Shown here: positions 5,631 to 16,412 of the stretch, in pieces
Layout: each line of letters starts with the position of its first letter
Position numbering within the stretch: position 1 is the stretch's first letter
Virus record (IMG/VR): IMGVR_UViG_3300030060_006119
Location: 1 to 39,786 of that record
Direction: 5' to 3' (one strand)
Length of the DNA: 39,786 nucleotides
Source: a virus
Program-made: the position numbers and the translations under genes
Notes under the pieces: model-generated
The model's input: the letters and a program-made list of their open reading frames with translations, nothing else
What the model was told of the DNA's origin: nothing
Databases searched by the model: none

Positions 5631-8600
5631 TCATCCAGCCGGAGGAACCGAGGGTTCTCTTGCTGTATGTCCATGATCCACTGCAGGCGCTGTCTCCCCT
5701 GCTCCGACTGCAATAGCTTATTGACCAGCTCGCGTGACGGAACGGGGTTCTCCATGAAGTCAGTGAACAAGAGCTTGGTCCGCCGGTCTCCATATTTCGC
5801 ACGCCTTAGTTCTCCGTAGAGGTCTTTAGCGGAGGCACCGAATCCGTTGAACCCTCGCAGGGCTTGCCGAAGTTTTAGATTTATTCTGGTCCTCGACCGA
5901 AGAACGTCTTCGTAAACTCTCTGAGTTTCTCCCTCTCCCATTGCGCCTTTGTTAAGCAGAGAATTAAATCTGCTATTAACACGTTGCTGCTCCGACTTCA
6001 TTCTGAATATGACATTGCGGAACTGGTCCGTTGAGTTCACTTGACGGAATCTCACGGGGTAAAACTCGCTCATCAGTATCCCGAAGGGTGAGTCCCCGAA
6101 CTTCTCGGTCACGCCTCCAGCGGCTTGGACTGCTTCAATTGCTTTCAATGCCGTCCGTGGGCCGTAGGCTTCCTTGCCGACATAGAGTAGCTGCTTGGCT
6201 AACTTTGTATGCACGGCGTCGGTCTCTTCAAAGATCGGCTTGTTAGTTCTGGCGTCTCGGTTTTCCCTAACGTCCATGATAGAGCCCGCCAAGATTTGAT
6301 CCCCAAGGTAAGGCTCAAGGAAAGCAGTGGTGATTGCTTTCTCGATTGCCTCGACAGGTTCCCCCCGAACAATGTGCTCGGTTGCTCGCAAGATGGGGTC
6401 AGCTATAACTGCAAAAGGATTTAGATAGGTAAGGTCCAACGTGACAAAGTCCCCATCGGTTGTCTTCATACCGCCCGCCAGTTTTCCAACCAAGCCAGCG
6501 AACTTGCCAAGAGGAGCGTCAGAAGTTCTAAAGTAATAGAACGTATGGTTTCTTAGGTATGGTGGCAGTGACATACGATACGCTTCGTCTTCCTCTTCCC
6601 CTATGTCAGAAACTAATTTAGCGATTAAGGCGGGTATCGCAGTAGAGAAAGCCATGACAGATGTGAAGCCTGCCAGTCTCTTCTGCCCTCTCCGCTTGAT
6701 AACGCGGTTGTCGTTTTTCATTTCCCTCAAAGCGAGAGTGAATGTATTCACCGCGATTCGTGGAACCTCGGCCGTGAACCTGACGAACGGAGCCACTACC
6801 AAACCAAGCGAGCTGCCTGTAAACTTCTTAATAACTGGCAGAGCTCTGGCATAAGACTGAGCTGTAGCTGAGATGATGTCCGCTGCATATTGCTTACGTT
6901 GAAGCTCGGTCATGTTCGTAAACGTCCGCTTGCTTTCCGGCATGGACTTCTCGGCTTTCATGGCTTCCTCAATAGTCGCCATCTCACTCTCGAAATAAGA
7001 CACCTTGTAAAAAGAATCCATAGCCGAACCGAGTCTCGCCGCCATAGCGCCTGCTTCGCTAAGCACCTTTTTACTTTTTGATTTAAGGGCTCGGTTGTTC
7101 AGGTCTTCAAGTTGATCTTGCAAGTTCGCAAAGCTCTCTTCTCCGCGCATGAGCTTGATCATTACTTCAGATCGAACCTCATCTCCGAATACTCCAAGCG
7201 CTTCCAGACTTCTCAGATATGCGCTGGTCTCTGCTTTCGTTCCCTTGAACGCACGCATAGCTGCGCTCCCGAATGATAGTCCGGTCCCTTTCAAGGGGTC
7301 GCCTTTAGCTAGAGCTGCGAATGAGGAGAACACCCGACCTTGTGCGGGTCCAAAAAACAGCACGTTACTGAGCGCGTTCCTCAGATAGAACCCAATCGAA
7401 CCTAGAGTTTTCAGCGCCATCGCACTACCCGTTGCTTTCTGAGCGCCCCGTAGGAGAGTCGCCATGAGTTGAGAGGATGCGTCTTCTGGTGCGCGGACTG
7501 TTTGTTGGAACAACGGCAACAGCCCTTCGAGGATTTCTTTGTCCACATACAATCCAGCCAGAGGATTCAACGGACTGTCAGATCCTTGCGGAACAATTGG
7601 TTCCATAGCCGAAAACTTTTGAAACTCCTCGTCTGTCTTTGCGTCATCTCGCTTTTGCTTTCGTTGAGCGCTAGTAAGAAGCCAAGGATTCTCCCCTTGA
7701 GTTCCGTAACGCCTCATCGAGTTCAAGAAAGTTTGATGTGATCCGATCTTAGCGACAGTCCCCATCGTGTATAGCAGCGCGTCTACACTTTCTTCAGGGA
7801 TGTTGTTAGCCCCCATCAGGTCCGCCAGCGGCTTAGGGATGTTGGCGCGTCCCTCCAAGTTCTTGGTCAGAGCTTTGAGTTCTCTGCTGGAGAACTTGTC
7901 GCTCCTCGTTTGTGTCTTATCTGTAAAATCAAACGCGGACTTAAAGTCAGCGGCCCCTTGCTCGGTGTCATACGAGTTCAAGAACTCTGCAATCATTTGG
8001 TGCCCCAATGATCTTTGGCCCCTAGACTTTTTATTGTAGCTATCTTCAGCTGCTTTTTGAGCATCGGCTAGTGACAGCTGAGCGCTGTTCTTCATCAGCG
8101 AATCTGTCTCTACCCTGATGTAATGGTCGCGCATGAACTCGATAGCGGCCTCTCGTATTTCAACGTCTGCCTGTCTAGTGGAGCTCAAGATTCTGTCTAC
8201 GTAGTCAGCTTCGTAGAACATCCTGTATCTACGGGTAACGTAAAGCCCCATGTTATTATCGAACTTTACGCTGATATCTTTCTTGCTGTATTTACCGAAG
8301 GCTCGTTTGGCCTGCTTCGATAGGTCGTCAGTAAGCCGCCGGAGGTCTAGCAAGATCGGGAACAAAGAAGGTGCCTTCTCTCGCAAACTAGAGAACGCTT
8401 GGTTGCGGAGCACAATCGCGTCTGCCTTCTTTGCATTAAAGGAAGTGTCGATGTCTTGTTGATAGGTATTATCTGCGGCCTCCGCAGCTGCTTCTCTGTT
8501 TAGCTTCAGCGCTTCCTTCGCGATCTTCTTCTTATCCCGAGTTTCTTTTCTAATCTTAGAGATCAGTTTCTTCTGTTTGTCGGGGTCGGGTTCTGTGGCG

Positions 8601-11600
8601 ATAGCTACGGTGATGTCGGCCTGCTCGGCAGCATCGAGTGCTTTGTATTGTGCGGCCATATCCGACTGATACTTTTGGCTCGCGGCTACCTTGGCCTTGT
8701 CTCGTTTTCCTATCAGTGCAAAGTCAGGGTCGGGGTCGATGTTATCTAACGATCCTACTGCTGCTTGTATCTCCTCCCACGGGATGTCGTTCTTGTCGGG
8801 GAAGTCCGACTCTAATGCGCGTTTATATTTATCGTGATACTCCTCCACCATCTTCTCAGATGTCCGAAGAAAAGCGTCACGCTGCCTAACAAACCTTTGC
8901 ACAGTAGGATCAGTTTCTCCTACAAATAGTTTCTTGAACTTGCTTCTGACTACCTTGAACGGACCGGCTTCAATGTAGGGAAGCTCCAGCACAGAAACAA
9001 AATCGCTGTAGTCTACCCCCTCTGAATTAAACTCAGATGGAAGATTCGACGCTGTCCCAAACGAACCAGCCTGCCCCGTGATCCCTGTCTCCAGAGTCAC
9101 GTCCTCTGGCGCTTGTTCCTCTGTCTGTTCTTCTTCCGTCTGTTCTTCTTCTGTCTGTTCTTTCTGAACTTGTTGTGGTGTATCTGGCCGCTCAACAGGC
9201 TTGTTCATATTAACCTGTTTTCTAAATTGTTCGATAAGAGCATCGGGGCTGTTGGCATCGAAAGCCATCATGGTAGGTTGATACCTGAACCCTGATTCCA
9301 TAGCCCTGATCTCGTTGACCACGCGCCCCACTGCCTGACGAAGTTGGGGGGTTATGTTCTTAGCTTCTCTGTAATAGCCCAGCCTCTTGAGGAATCTCTT
9401 AAAGTATCTGATTACATACTGGAGGATGCTTGGGTTCTGGGACAGGAAGATGACTTCTTCTTCAGTGGTGAAACCACGGACTACTTTCTGAGCGTGTTGT
9501 CTCAGATACTCTTCCATGATTGTGACTTGAGAAGAACGATTCCCCTGTTCCCATCCGGCGAGAAGTTCTTCCCGAGTAGTAGCGTTGCCCTCGTCGCCAT
9601 AGTTACTCATGGCTTGCTCCGCGTCAGCGAACGTCATCGACTCGATGATGGCGTCTTGCTCTTGAGTCGTGTTTGTTTTTACTGCAGCCGCGTGAGCTAT
9701 TTCTTCGTTAGAAATAACTGCCATTACGTTTAGCTGAGTCCTCAAGGGCATGGGGTCGCCACCGTTCTGAGCATTCAACGATGCTAAGTAAGCCGCTATT
9801 TTGATCGGGTTGATCGTCATAACGCCAGTGTCATTACTAACCGACATCATTGATATCGAGTTAGTGTCCACTACGACTTCTACTTCTGGTGGGACGATCT
9901 GATTTCTCAGATACTCAATAGTCCTCTCGACATTTTCAAATCCTTCTATCGCGGTAGTTTCTGTAACGCCTGTAGCCGCTCCGAGTCCTGACGCCAGACG
10001 AACGGAATCCCCCTGCTCTTGTGCGACCGACTCCGCGATCTGGCCCATGATTGCTTTTGTGGACAGAGGTTCTCTGGGTGCGCGGGGAGAAGCGATGAAC
10101 TTCTTCTGTGTTTCCGCAATCGAGGATTTAGATAAATCTAATACAGCAGAGAACGCGGAATCAAATGTCGGGTTGCTGCCTTTGATCAGTGACCTTATGT
10201 AAGAAATAATTTTCTGGAATATATTTCCGTCCGCCTTTGACGAAGCCGTCATCGACTTCACAAACTTTTGGAAGTCCGTTGAAGTTAAGAAGTGAGCAAT
10301 GAACTCATCTACGTTCGCGAGCCCATCATAAACACGAGTGTCGTGAAACTTGTAAACTTTGCGGTCAAACTTAACTGGATTGAACGGGTCCAACATCCTG
10401 ATGAAATCCGGTTCAAGCGCCTTAGATGACGTAGACTTAAAGTCTTCTTTTAGCTTTACGATTAAGTTAGTCAGGTTGTTGATCGCGGCTGCTTCTTTCC
10501 TACTCTGTTGTGACTGCGGTTTACGAGTCACTTGCGTAACATACGCATGGATCAATTCATGGATCAGAGTGTTGCCCACTCCTCTTGGGTTATACCCAGA
10601 AATGTTTATTGAGATAGACGGAGTGCCATCAATGAGCATTTCAAAGTCCCCAGCGTATTCGAGCGACGTGTCGTCGATGGTCAAATCGACGGTGGCTAAA
10701 AAGTCAGGAGATTGCAAAAGCAGCTTTGCCACTGCTTTTATATTAGCGTCGTAGTCTACTCCCCCTTCCTTTGAAACTCCGGCGATACGCTTTACAGCTT
10801 CGACCAAGGAATCACTGTCGTTAGATTTTAATCCTAGTTCTTCGATAGCTTGAGTATTTACTTCCCTATCATGTGCCCGAGACATTCCCGAGGGCTGCGA
10901 TCTAAGCAAGAGTTTGCCCACGGATCGCTTGACCTGACTGTGAAAGGCAATCACTTCGCTGTCGGTTATGTCTCTATCGCCAGCTATTTTACTGAGTTTA
11001 CTTTTCAGTGTGGCCCGATAGCTCTCGTTCGTTTTAGGCGAGCCTTCTACTGAGGCAGACGAAAGAGCCATGAGTTGAAGCGCCTCCCGCACTGGACCTC
11101 CGAGTCTATAGTTACCTGTTTTAAGTGCTTGCTGAAACTCAACCGAAGCAGGGTTGGCTCGATTGTTTCCTTGAGCCATCCACTGCATAGTAAGCCCGAG
11201 CAATTTTCTAGTAGAGGTATTGCCTATATCTTTCTTAGAAGAAGAGAACACCTCCGTATTAACCAAATTAACTATTGTTTGTTTAAGCGGTCTATCGGCG
11301 TCGATCGCAGCAATTGCGTTGGCCTCTGCTTCTTTCAAGATAGAAGCTATCCCTGTTTCTGAGAAAGCCCGAGTGCTCTCAGGGAAAGCTGTGTAAGAAT
11401 CTTCGGCCTCTGCCGAAGGATTAAACTCCTCATTCTGTTGTAGTGCTGAAGCAGATGTGACGCTAACTGTAGAAACAAAAGCAGCGTTAGAATATTTGAT
11501 ACGGTCTTTTTGTTCTTGGAGATACAGATCAGAAATCTCTCTCCCTAAAGATACCAAAGAAACATTCTGATTAGTGAACAGTGCATCCTGTGCCCTTAAT

Positions 11601-14600
11601 CGTAGTTCAATCAGCGCGGACCTTTGGAAGTCTGGGGATAGTTCTCCGGATGACGGAGCCACAAACTGCTCCATACCCAACCCAGAATCTAATCGAGCAA
11701 GCAAATCTTTTTTTGTTATCCTCGCGTCTGGAGCAAACGGTGATGGGATAAACTCATCAGGGTCAGTTAATCCTTCAGCTCTAAATGCTACTACTCTTTC
11801 TAGCAATTCTACAGTTCTCGTGTAGTCCGGTTGCAAGGTAGCCACCCGATCAAACGGGGTTAATGCTGAAACTACTCCACCATTTTGGGCGATCAGAATA
11901 TCCGCGACAAAAAAGTTATCCCCTATCTGCGAGAATCTAAAAGCAGGATTTACAGTAGCTGATCTCACAACGCTTTCTGGCACTACAATAGGAGTGCCTT
12001 GCTCGAACAAACCAAGCATGTTGGCTGGATTGTTATCGAACTGTCCGTTACCAAATCTATCGAGGTAAACTTTACCGCTGCCATACGTTGAGCTTAACGT
12101 GAGTCCGCCTTGTGGCTCACTTACTTTAACGTCAGGAAACTTTTCCGAGATACCGTCGCTAATCTTTTTATTTGTCGCCGCGATGAACTCGTCAGAAATT
12201 GTTCGCTCATTGACGGGTATGCCCAGCCTCTTCAGTTTTGACGCTGCGATTACTTCAGAGAAACCTTTGTCGATGACCGACTGCACAGCGGACTCTTCTT
12301 CGGGGTCCGCTTGCAATTCCTCAAACGAAATCTCTTCGTCTATCTTCAGTCCTTCTAACTCAACCACTCTCTTCTTGAAAGCGTCCCCCCTTAAATCTAC
12401 AGCTTCTTCTGGGGATACGGCGGTGCCTTCGTTTACATTCTTTTGCAGCGCCCGCATAGCAGGCGACTCGGATGAAAGGTCTCCTGCTTGAGCTTGCCGA
12501 TCTAGTTTTTTGTAGAGCGCTTCGGCTGCGTCGATTTCTTGTATGATCTGTCTGAACCCAGCTTCGATTGCTTCCGCATCTTCTTTCTTACTGGGGTCGA
12601 TGACTCGCTGTGTTTTTACAGTAGCCGAATCTACAAACTGATTGCGATTAAACTTAGGTGACTCTTTTTGTCCTGCGATAAGCCCACGAATAATCGCATG
12701 ATCCGAGTTTTCGTTAGAGCTGCTTTCCGCTAAGGGCAGTTCTAGCTGACGCATCATGTCTCCCTTTGCTTCAATAGTAGACGGGTCTAGCCCAGAAACG
12801 ACAGGGGTGTCTTCCGCCAATACTTCAGAGATAGCTTTAGCTGTAGTAGTCGGATTTACTCTTTCAGTTAAGCGGGCCTCGAACTCTGGGTTCGATGTAA
12901 TACCCGACGCAAGTTTCTCTGACTCTGAATCTGTTTCTTGGGTGTCTCCCGTTAATAACTGAACTGCTTCTTCAGGGGTAGGGACTTCGGACCTTCTTTG
13001 ATCCCGCCTGCCCCGCTCAGATATTATCGCTCGGAAAACATCTGCAGTTATAGGCGACCCACTTTCAGTTAAGTCACGGGAAGCGTCTTCTAAAATTTGA
13101 TCCAAGAACATGCTTTGTTCTCTCTGCTTGAGAACATCTGGCTGAAGTCGGCTGAGCCCTCTCCGAACAAGAGGAACAGACCCACCCATAACTCCCCCTA
13201 GAGCTACTGCATGGAAAGTCTGTTGCATCCTTTCGAGCATCGGAGTGTTCTCGTCGAGAGCAGCATCAGTAATCAGAGTGTTTACAAACTCATCAATGCC
13301 CTCTTCGATTCCTTCGTCTACAACATTTTTACCAATGCCTTTGGCGGTGCCAAACGCATGTTTCTTCATGGCAGATTTTATTGCCTTTCCGGCTGCATCA
13401 AGAAGGTCCCCCTCGACCATATTTGTTACCGACTTAGCAACCGTGTTCATTTGCTTTGTTGTCAACCCTCTGAGCAAGGCGTCTTCAAAACCTCCTTTGC
13501 CGATTAAACTAAAACCTGATACCAAAGACCCAGTAAATGTCATGGCCATAAGCCCTGAACCAAGTGCTCTGTCATGCGCCTCTTCAGGAGTTACATTGGG
13601 ATTCTGCTTCAGCTGATTGTAAACCGCGCCATAAGTTGCCGCCCCAGATCGTGTGCCCGCAGGAATAAATACCGCCGGAAGATTACCTAACTGAGCAGAT
13701 AATTTACTGTTATACGCTTTTAGAATATCAATCGCACCTTCTTTTGAGCCTTTGATAAAGTTGGCCGCGATCAGGTCTTCCGCTTGATCAGCTACTGACT
13801 TAGCCGAACTTGTCCTAAGTGTATTAGAAGTTATCGCTTTAATAATCCCCTTGCCTGTCAAACTAGCAGAAGATTTTCCGCCTGCTTTCAGGGCAGCATA
13901 AGCAATACCCCCCGCTCCACCAGCGGGTGCGGTGCCTGCGGCTAACAACGCCGTTGCACCAACGTCAATTAACATAGGAAAAGCGGTCTCTCCTAAATCT
14001 TGAAAGAACCCAAACTCTTGTCCGAAGACAGAAGCGAGTTGTCTACGGTCGGAGTTCGCCTGACTGACTGACGCTAAGTAATCTTTTGCTGGGTCAGCCC
14101 CAAGAGCAGCTGGCAGTGCGGCGACTAATTGCCCGAATCCGTTTATAAACGACATACCAATTCCGGCTGCCCGTTGGGCGAACTCGTTGTAGTTGTCTTT
14201 ATCCGCTACAAAGCCTTCTAGTATTTTGTAGTCATCAACTCCTGCTGATCTACCAACGACTAACGATTTATTCCATTCATCAGAGACAGCTGACTTTGAG
14301 AGGAACTTATCCAGATCAACAAATTGTGTTTTAAGAACGCTGATACGTTGCTTGTTAAGCATTGTCTTAACGTCATCACTCAAGTCGGGGTTTGCTGCAA
14401 GCGTCTTGTCGAAGACATCTTTGTTTATCATGGCCTGCATCGACATTGTCGGTAAGCCATACCCTCCCATCCTAAGATTTTTCCCAACATCAGCGTCGTC
14501 CGCATCGTGGAACTCGAACATTTGTTTGTTCGTGGCGTTTTCCAAAACCATTTGTTCCAACGCCAGCTGCATATCTTCAGGGCGCACATCATATTTAACC

Positions 14601-15379
14601 GCATACTTCGCGGCTAATTGATCCATATCAATACCCCTAGCTTCGTCCACCGCTTTGCGCCTTTTTTCCGCTTCGTCTACCGCATCTCCCCGACCCATAA
14701 CTCGGCTCAAAATATTAACTCCAAAACGTCCTATAGAGTTAAACTTGTGCTCGACCCAGTCCATTGTGCTATACTCGCTTTGAGCCGCTTCCGTGGATAG
14801 TCCGTCGAGTTCGATATCAAACTCAGTGTTTTGCTTGCGCTCTTCTTCGAGAAATCTTTGCGCGGCGGCAATTCTTTTTACCTTATACAGAGGCTCTTTA
14901 AAGCCATCGGGAATAGCGAGCTGCGCCTGCGCTGCCAGTGCATCCTGCATCCGGACTCCTGCATCCGAAGATATTTTAAGTGCGCTAACTAGATTCATGT
15001 CAGCTGCAGCATCCCCAACATACAGCTCTCCTGTGGACAAGCGAGCCATCGGCAACTCACCCGAGTCTACTTGTGCCCTGAACGAATCGTCTTTACTATC
15101 GTCAGACGGTGCGCCCTCTAATTCAGAGATTTGTTTTTGGACCTCTTCAAAGTTAGACCCATCATCATTCAGAATTTTGTCCCGTCTAAGAACGTCTACA
15201 AATCCTTTTCTAAAACCTTCTTCTATCTCAGCAGTGTAAGCATCTGCTTTGATGTATTCTTCGCGGAGATAATCCCCGAACTTTAATCTACTCTCCAAAG
15301 GATTGTCGTAGACGTTGGCACTAGACCACTCGGAAAACCCGAGGGTATTAACAGTTGGGGTATCAGTTTGCTCTGTCAT
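5627..15379 (-). CDS. Giant virion-type protein with zinc-metallopeptidase motif, 3250 residues
   Basis: One uninterrupted frame of 3250 codons, about a quarter of the window. Hydrophobic Gly/Ala-rich stretches occur near residues 405-500 and 590-620 and again near 2660 and 2910. A canonical zincin motif H-E-L-I-H (H1607, E1608, H1611) is followed by V-D-E-F-I-A-H (E1692), a plausible third-ligand region. A second segment at 1891-1896 reads N-E-E-I-A-H, like the same motif with its first His lost. A repeated T-E-E-E-Q linker lies at about 2070-2092, followed by a long charged region. The layout resembles large polyvalent or ejection proteins of phages, which enter the cell with the DNA and can process host or virion proteins. 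No T7-type RNA polymerase motifs were seen, so an N4-like virion polymerase is not supported. It ends the terminase/internal-protein operon. Role is inferred. Confidence 0.8.
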   Translation of the reverse strand: MTEQTDTPTVNTLGFSEWSSANVYDNPLESRLKFGDYLREEYIKADAYTAEIEEGFRKGFVDVLRRDKILNDDGSNFEEVQKQISELEGAPSDDSKDDSFRAQVDSGELPMARLSTGELYVGDAAADMNLVSALKISSDAGVRMQDALAAQAQLAIPDGFKEPLYKVKRIAAAQRFLEEERKQNTEFDIELDGLSTEAAQSEYSTMDWVEHKFNSIGRFGVNILSRVMGRGDAVDEAEKRRKAVDEARGIDMDQLAAKYAVKYDVRPEDMQLALEQMVLENATNKQMFEFHDADDADVGKNLRMGGYGLPTMSMQAMINKDVFDKTLAANPDLSDDVKTMLNKQRISVLKTQFVDLDKFLSKSAVSDEWNKSLVVGRSAGVDDYKILEGFVADKDNYNEFAQRAAGIGMSFINGFGQLVAALPAALGADPAKDYLASVSQANSDRRQLASVFGQEFGFFQDLGETAFPMLIDVGATALLAAGTAPAGGAGGIAYAALKAGGKSSASLTGKGIIKAITSNTLRTSSAKSVADQAEDLIAANFIKGSKEGAIDILKAYNSKLSAQLGNLPAVFIPAGTRSGAATYGAVYNQLKQNPNVTPEEAHDRALGSGLMAMTFTGSLVSGFSLIGKGGFEDALLRGLTTKQMNTVAKSVTNMVEGDLLDAAGKAIKSAMKKHAFGTAKGIGKNVVDEGIEEGIDEFVNTLITDAALDENTPMLERMQQTFHAVALGGVMGGSVPLVRRGLSRLQPDVLKQREQSMFLDQILEDASRDLTESGSPITADVFRAIISERGRRDQRRSEVPTPEEAVQLLTGDTQETDSESEKLASGITSNPEFEARLTERVNPTTTAKAISEVLAEDTPVVSGLDPSTIEAKGDMMRQLELPLAESSSNENSDHAIIRGLIAGQKESPKFNRNQFVDSATVKTQRVIDPSKKEDAEAIEAGFRQIIQEIDAAEALYKKLDRQAQAGDLSSESPAMRALQKNVNEGTAVSPEEAVDLRGDAFKKRVVELEGLKIDEEISFEELQADPEEESAVQSVIDKGFSEVIAASKLKRLGIPVNERTISDEFIAATNKKISDGISEKFPDVKVSEPQGGLTLSSTYGSGKVYLDRFGNGQFDNNPANMLGLFEQGTPIVVPESVVRSATVNPAFRFSQIGDNFFVADILIAQNGGVVSALTPFDRVATLQPDYTRTVELLERVVAFRAEGLTDPDEFIPSPFAPDARITKKDLLARLDSGLGMEQFVAPSSGELSPDFQRSALIELRLRAQDALFTNQNVSLVSLGREISDLYLQEQKDRIKYSNAAFVSTVSVTSASALQQNEEFNPSAEAEDSYTAFPESTRAFSETGIASILKEAEANAIAAIDADRPLKQTIVNLVNTEVFSSSKKDIGNTSTRKLLGLTMQWMAQGNNRANPASVEFQQALKTGNYRLGGPVREALQLMALSSASVEGSPKTNESYRATLKSKLSKIAGDRDITDSEVIAFHSQVKRSVGKLLLRSQPSGMSRAHDREVNTQAIEELGLKSNDSDSLVEAVKRIAGVSKEGGVDYDANIKAVAKLLLQSPDFLATVDLTIDDTSLEYAGDFEMLIDGTPSISINISGYNPRGVGNTLIHELIHAYVTQVTRKPQSQQSRKEAAAINNLTNLIVKLKEDFKSTSSKALEPDFIRMLDPFNPVKFDRKVYKFHDTRVYDGLANVDEFIAHFLTSTDFQKFVKSMTASSKADGNIFQKIISYIRSLIKGSNPTFDSAFSAVLDLSKSSIAETQKKFIASPRAPREPLSTKAIMGQIAESVAQEQGDSVRLASGLGAATGVTETTAIEGFENVERTIEYLRNQIVPPEVEVVVDTNSISMMSVSNDTGVMTINPIKIAAYLASLNAQNGGDPMPLRTQLNVMAVISNEEIAHAAAVKTNTTQEQDAIIESMTFADAEQAMSNYGDEGNATTREELLAGWEQGNRSSQVTIMEEYLRQHAQKVVRGFTTEEEVIFLSQNPSILQYVIRYFKRFLKRLGYYREAKNITPQLRQAVGRVVNEIRAMESGFRYQPTMMAFDANSPDALIEQFRKQVNMNKPVERPDTPQQVQKEQTEEEQTEEEQTEEQAPEDVTLETGITGQAGSFGTASNLPSEFNSEGVDYSDFVSVLELPYIEAGPFKVVRSKFKKLFVGETDPTVQRFVRQRDAFLRTSEKMVEEYHDKYKRALESDFPDKNDIPWEEIQAAVGSLDNIDPDPDFALIGKRDKAKVAASQKYQSDMAAQYKALDAAEQADITVAIATEPDPDKQKKLISKIRKETRDKKKIAKEALKLNREAAAEAADNTYQQDIDTSFNAKKADAIVLRNQAFSSLREKAPSLFPILLDLRRLTDDLSKQAKRAFGKYSKKDISVKFDNNMGLYVTRRYRMFYEADYVDRILSSTRQADVEIREAAIEFMRDHYIRVETDSLMKNSAQLSLADAQKAAEDSYNKKSRGQRSLGHQMIAEFLNSYDTEQGAADFKSAFDFTDKTQTRSDKFSSRELKALTKNLEGRANIPKPLADLMGANNIPEESVDALLYTMGTVAKIGSHQTFLNSMRRYGTQGENPWLLTSAQRKQKRDDAKTDEEFQKFSAMEPIVPQGSDSPLNPLAGLYVDKEILEGLLPLFQQTVRAPEDASSQLMATLLRGAQKATGSAMALKTLGSIGFYLRNALSNVLFFGPAQGRVFSSFAALAKGDPLKGTGLSFGSAAMRAFKGTKAETSAYLRSLEALGVFGDEVRSEVMIKLMRGEESFANLQDQLEDLNNRALKSKSKKVLSEAGAMAARLGSAMDSFYKVSYFESEMATIEEAMKAEKSMPESKRTFTNMTELQRKQYAADIISATAQSYARALPVIKKFTGSSLGLVVAPFVRFTAEVPRIAVNTFTLALREMKNDNRVIKRRGQKRLAGFTSVMAFSTAIPALIAKLVSDIGEEEDEAYRMSLPPYLRNHTFYYFRTSDAPLGKFAGLVGKLAGGMKTTDGDFVTLDLTYLNPFAVIADPILRATEHIVRGEPVEAIEKAITTAFLEPYLGDQILAGSIMDVRENRDARTNKPIFEETDAVHTKLAKQLLYVGKEAYGPRTALKAIEAVQAAGGVTEKFGDSPFGILMSEFYPVRFRQVNSTDQFRNVIFRMKSEQQRVNSRFNSLLNKGAMGEGETQRVYEDVLRSRTRINLKLRQALRGFNGFGASAKDLYGELRRAKYGDRRTKLLFTDFMENPVPSRELVNKLLQSEQGRQRLQWIMDIQQENPRFLRLDD

Positions 15380-15416
15380 AGCAGATGCGATTGGATATGT
15401 AGGTTAAGAGAGAATA

Positions 15417-16412
15417 TTATTCTTTTGTATAAGCGTCTTTTCCTGCGCTAGTGTCGGCGCTACCGCCAGCGGTATTCAAATCATTAAGGAATGAAAAAAC
15501 AATACCGTTAAGTTTGTTAAGAAGATAACTCTTACGGGAAGCGTCATCGTAAAATCCACCGTCTTCGTATTCCTTGCTTTCAAGGTCCACATACGCCTCA
15601 AACTCTTTGGGACTAAGATGACGCCCAGCGATGCCCCGCATTCTTTCGTTCTGGTCTTTATCAAGACGAAACTCACCAGCGCCTCCGCGCACTCTCGCGT
15701 CTTCTACTTGATCGGTAGGCATGTCAATACCAGAGCCTTTGTCATATCCTACAAACCTAGAAATAGTGTCGATGTCTTTCTGCAGTTGCCTAGAAAGGTT
15801 GGACCTCCGCTCACTAAGACCGCTTGCCCGCGCTTTTGCTTTGTTGTCTGAATCGACAGACTTGGCAACTTCGAGCAGCCCTCGTTCGGTATCCGTAACC
15901 CTACCGTCTTCGTTGGCAAGAGCAGTCGCCCTGTCTACATCTCCTATATTAGCCAACGCAGTGATATTCCTAGCCTGCGCTTCTTCTTTGGCTTTAAGGG
16001 CGGACGAAGTAGACGCCGCTGTATCAAATACTGTTTTCAACAAAGAGCTACCCGCCATCAATGGGTTCCTTGCAAAGACGTTTTGTCTTCTGTCGTTAAT
16101 GGCTTGAACCTTTTCAAACGAATCAAGTTCAGGATTATTGCGAATCTCTGTAAGAGCAGAAGATTCTTCGGCAATAATTTCAGCCTCTATGTTTTTTCTC
16201 TGATTCTCTTCTTTAATTCTTTGAAGATCCAACTGAGCTTTTTCAAAAGCTAGTTGTTGTATTCTATCTTTGCGTCGATCCGCAAGGATTTGCATACGGG
16301 GGGCACCGTAAGTCTCATAAAGATATGCTGAATTAGCATCTGATATAGGACGGCCAAAATGCTTTCCCTCCATAGAGGCAAAGTCATCTTGATAAGAAAT
16401 AGAATCTGACAT
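15417..16412 (-). CDS. Predicted internal virion protein, coiled coil, 331 residues
   Basis: Mostly helical and highly charged, with a strong coiled coil around residues 45-115 (R-K-D-R-I-Q-Q-L-A-F-E-K and following). A segment at 165-176 (L-A-N-E-D-G-R-V-T-D-T-E) fits an EF-hand loop except that the first acidic residue is Leu. The ATG overlaps the previous gene's TAA by one base (TAATG). It lies between two other presumed internal proteins and the giant protein, the usual position of ejected core proteins in podoviruses. Not recognised as a named family. Confidence 0.55.
   Translation of the reverse strand: MSDSISYQDDFASMEGKHFGRPISDANSAYLYETYGAPRMQILADRRKDRIQQLAFEKAQLDLQRIKEENQRKNIEAEIIAEESSALTEIRNNPELDSFEKVQAINDRRQNVFARNPLMAGSSLLKTVFDTAASTSSALKAKEEAQARNITALANIGDVDRATALANEDGRVTDTERGLLEVAKSVDSDNKAKARASGLSERRSNLSRQLQKDIDTISRFVGYDKGSGIDMPTDQVEDARVRGGAGEFRLDKDQNERMRGIAGRHLSPKEFEAYVDLESKEYEDGGFYDDASRKSYLLNKLNGIVFSFLNDLNTAGGSADTSAGKDAYTKE

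Noticed and set aside
5627-15379. N4-like virion RNA polymerase
   Set aside because: Length is similar, but I could not find T7-type polymerase motifs; a metallopeptidase motif is present instead.
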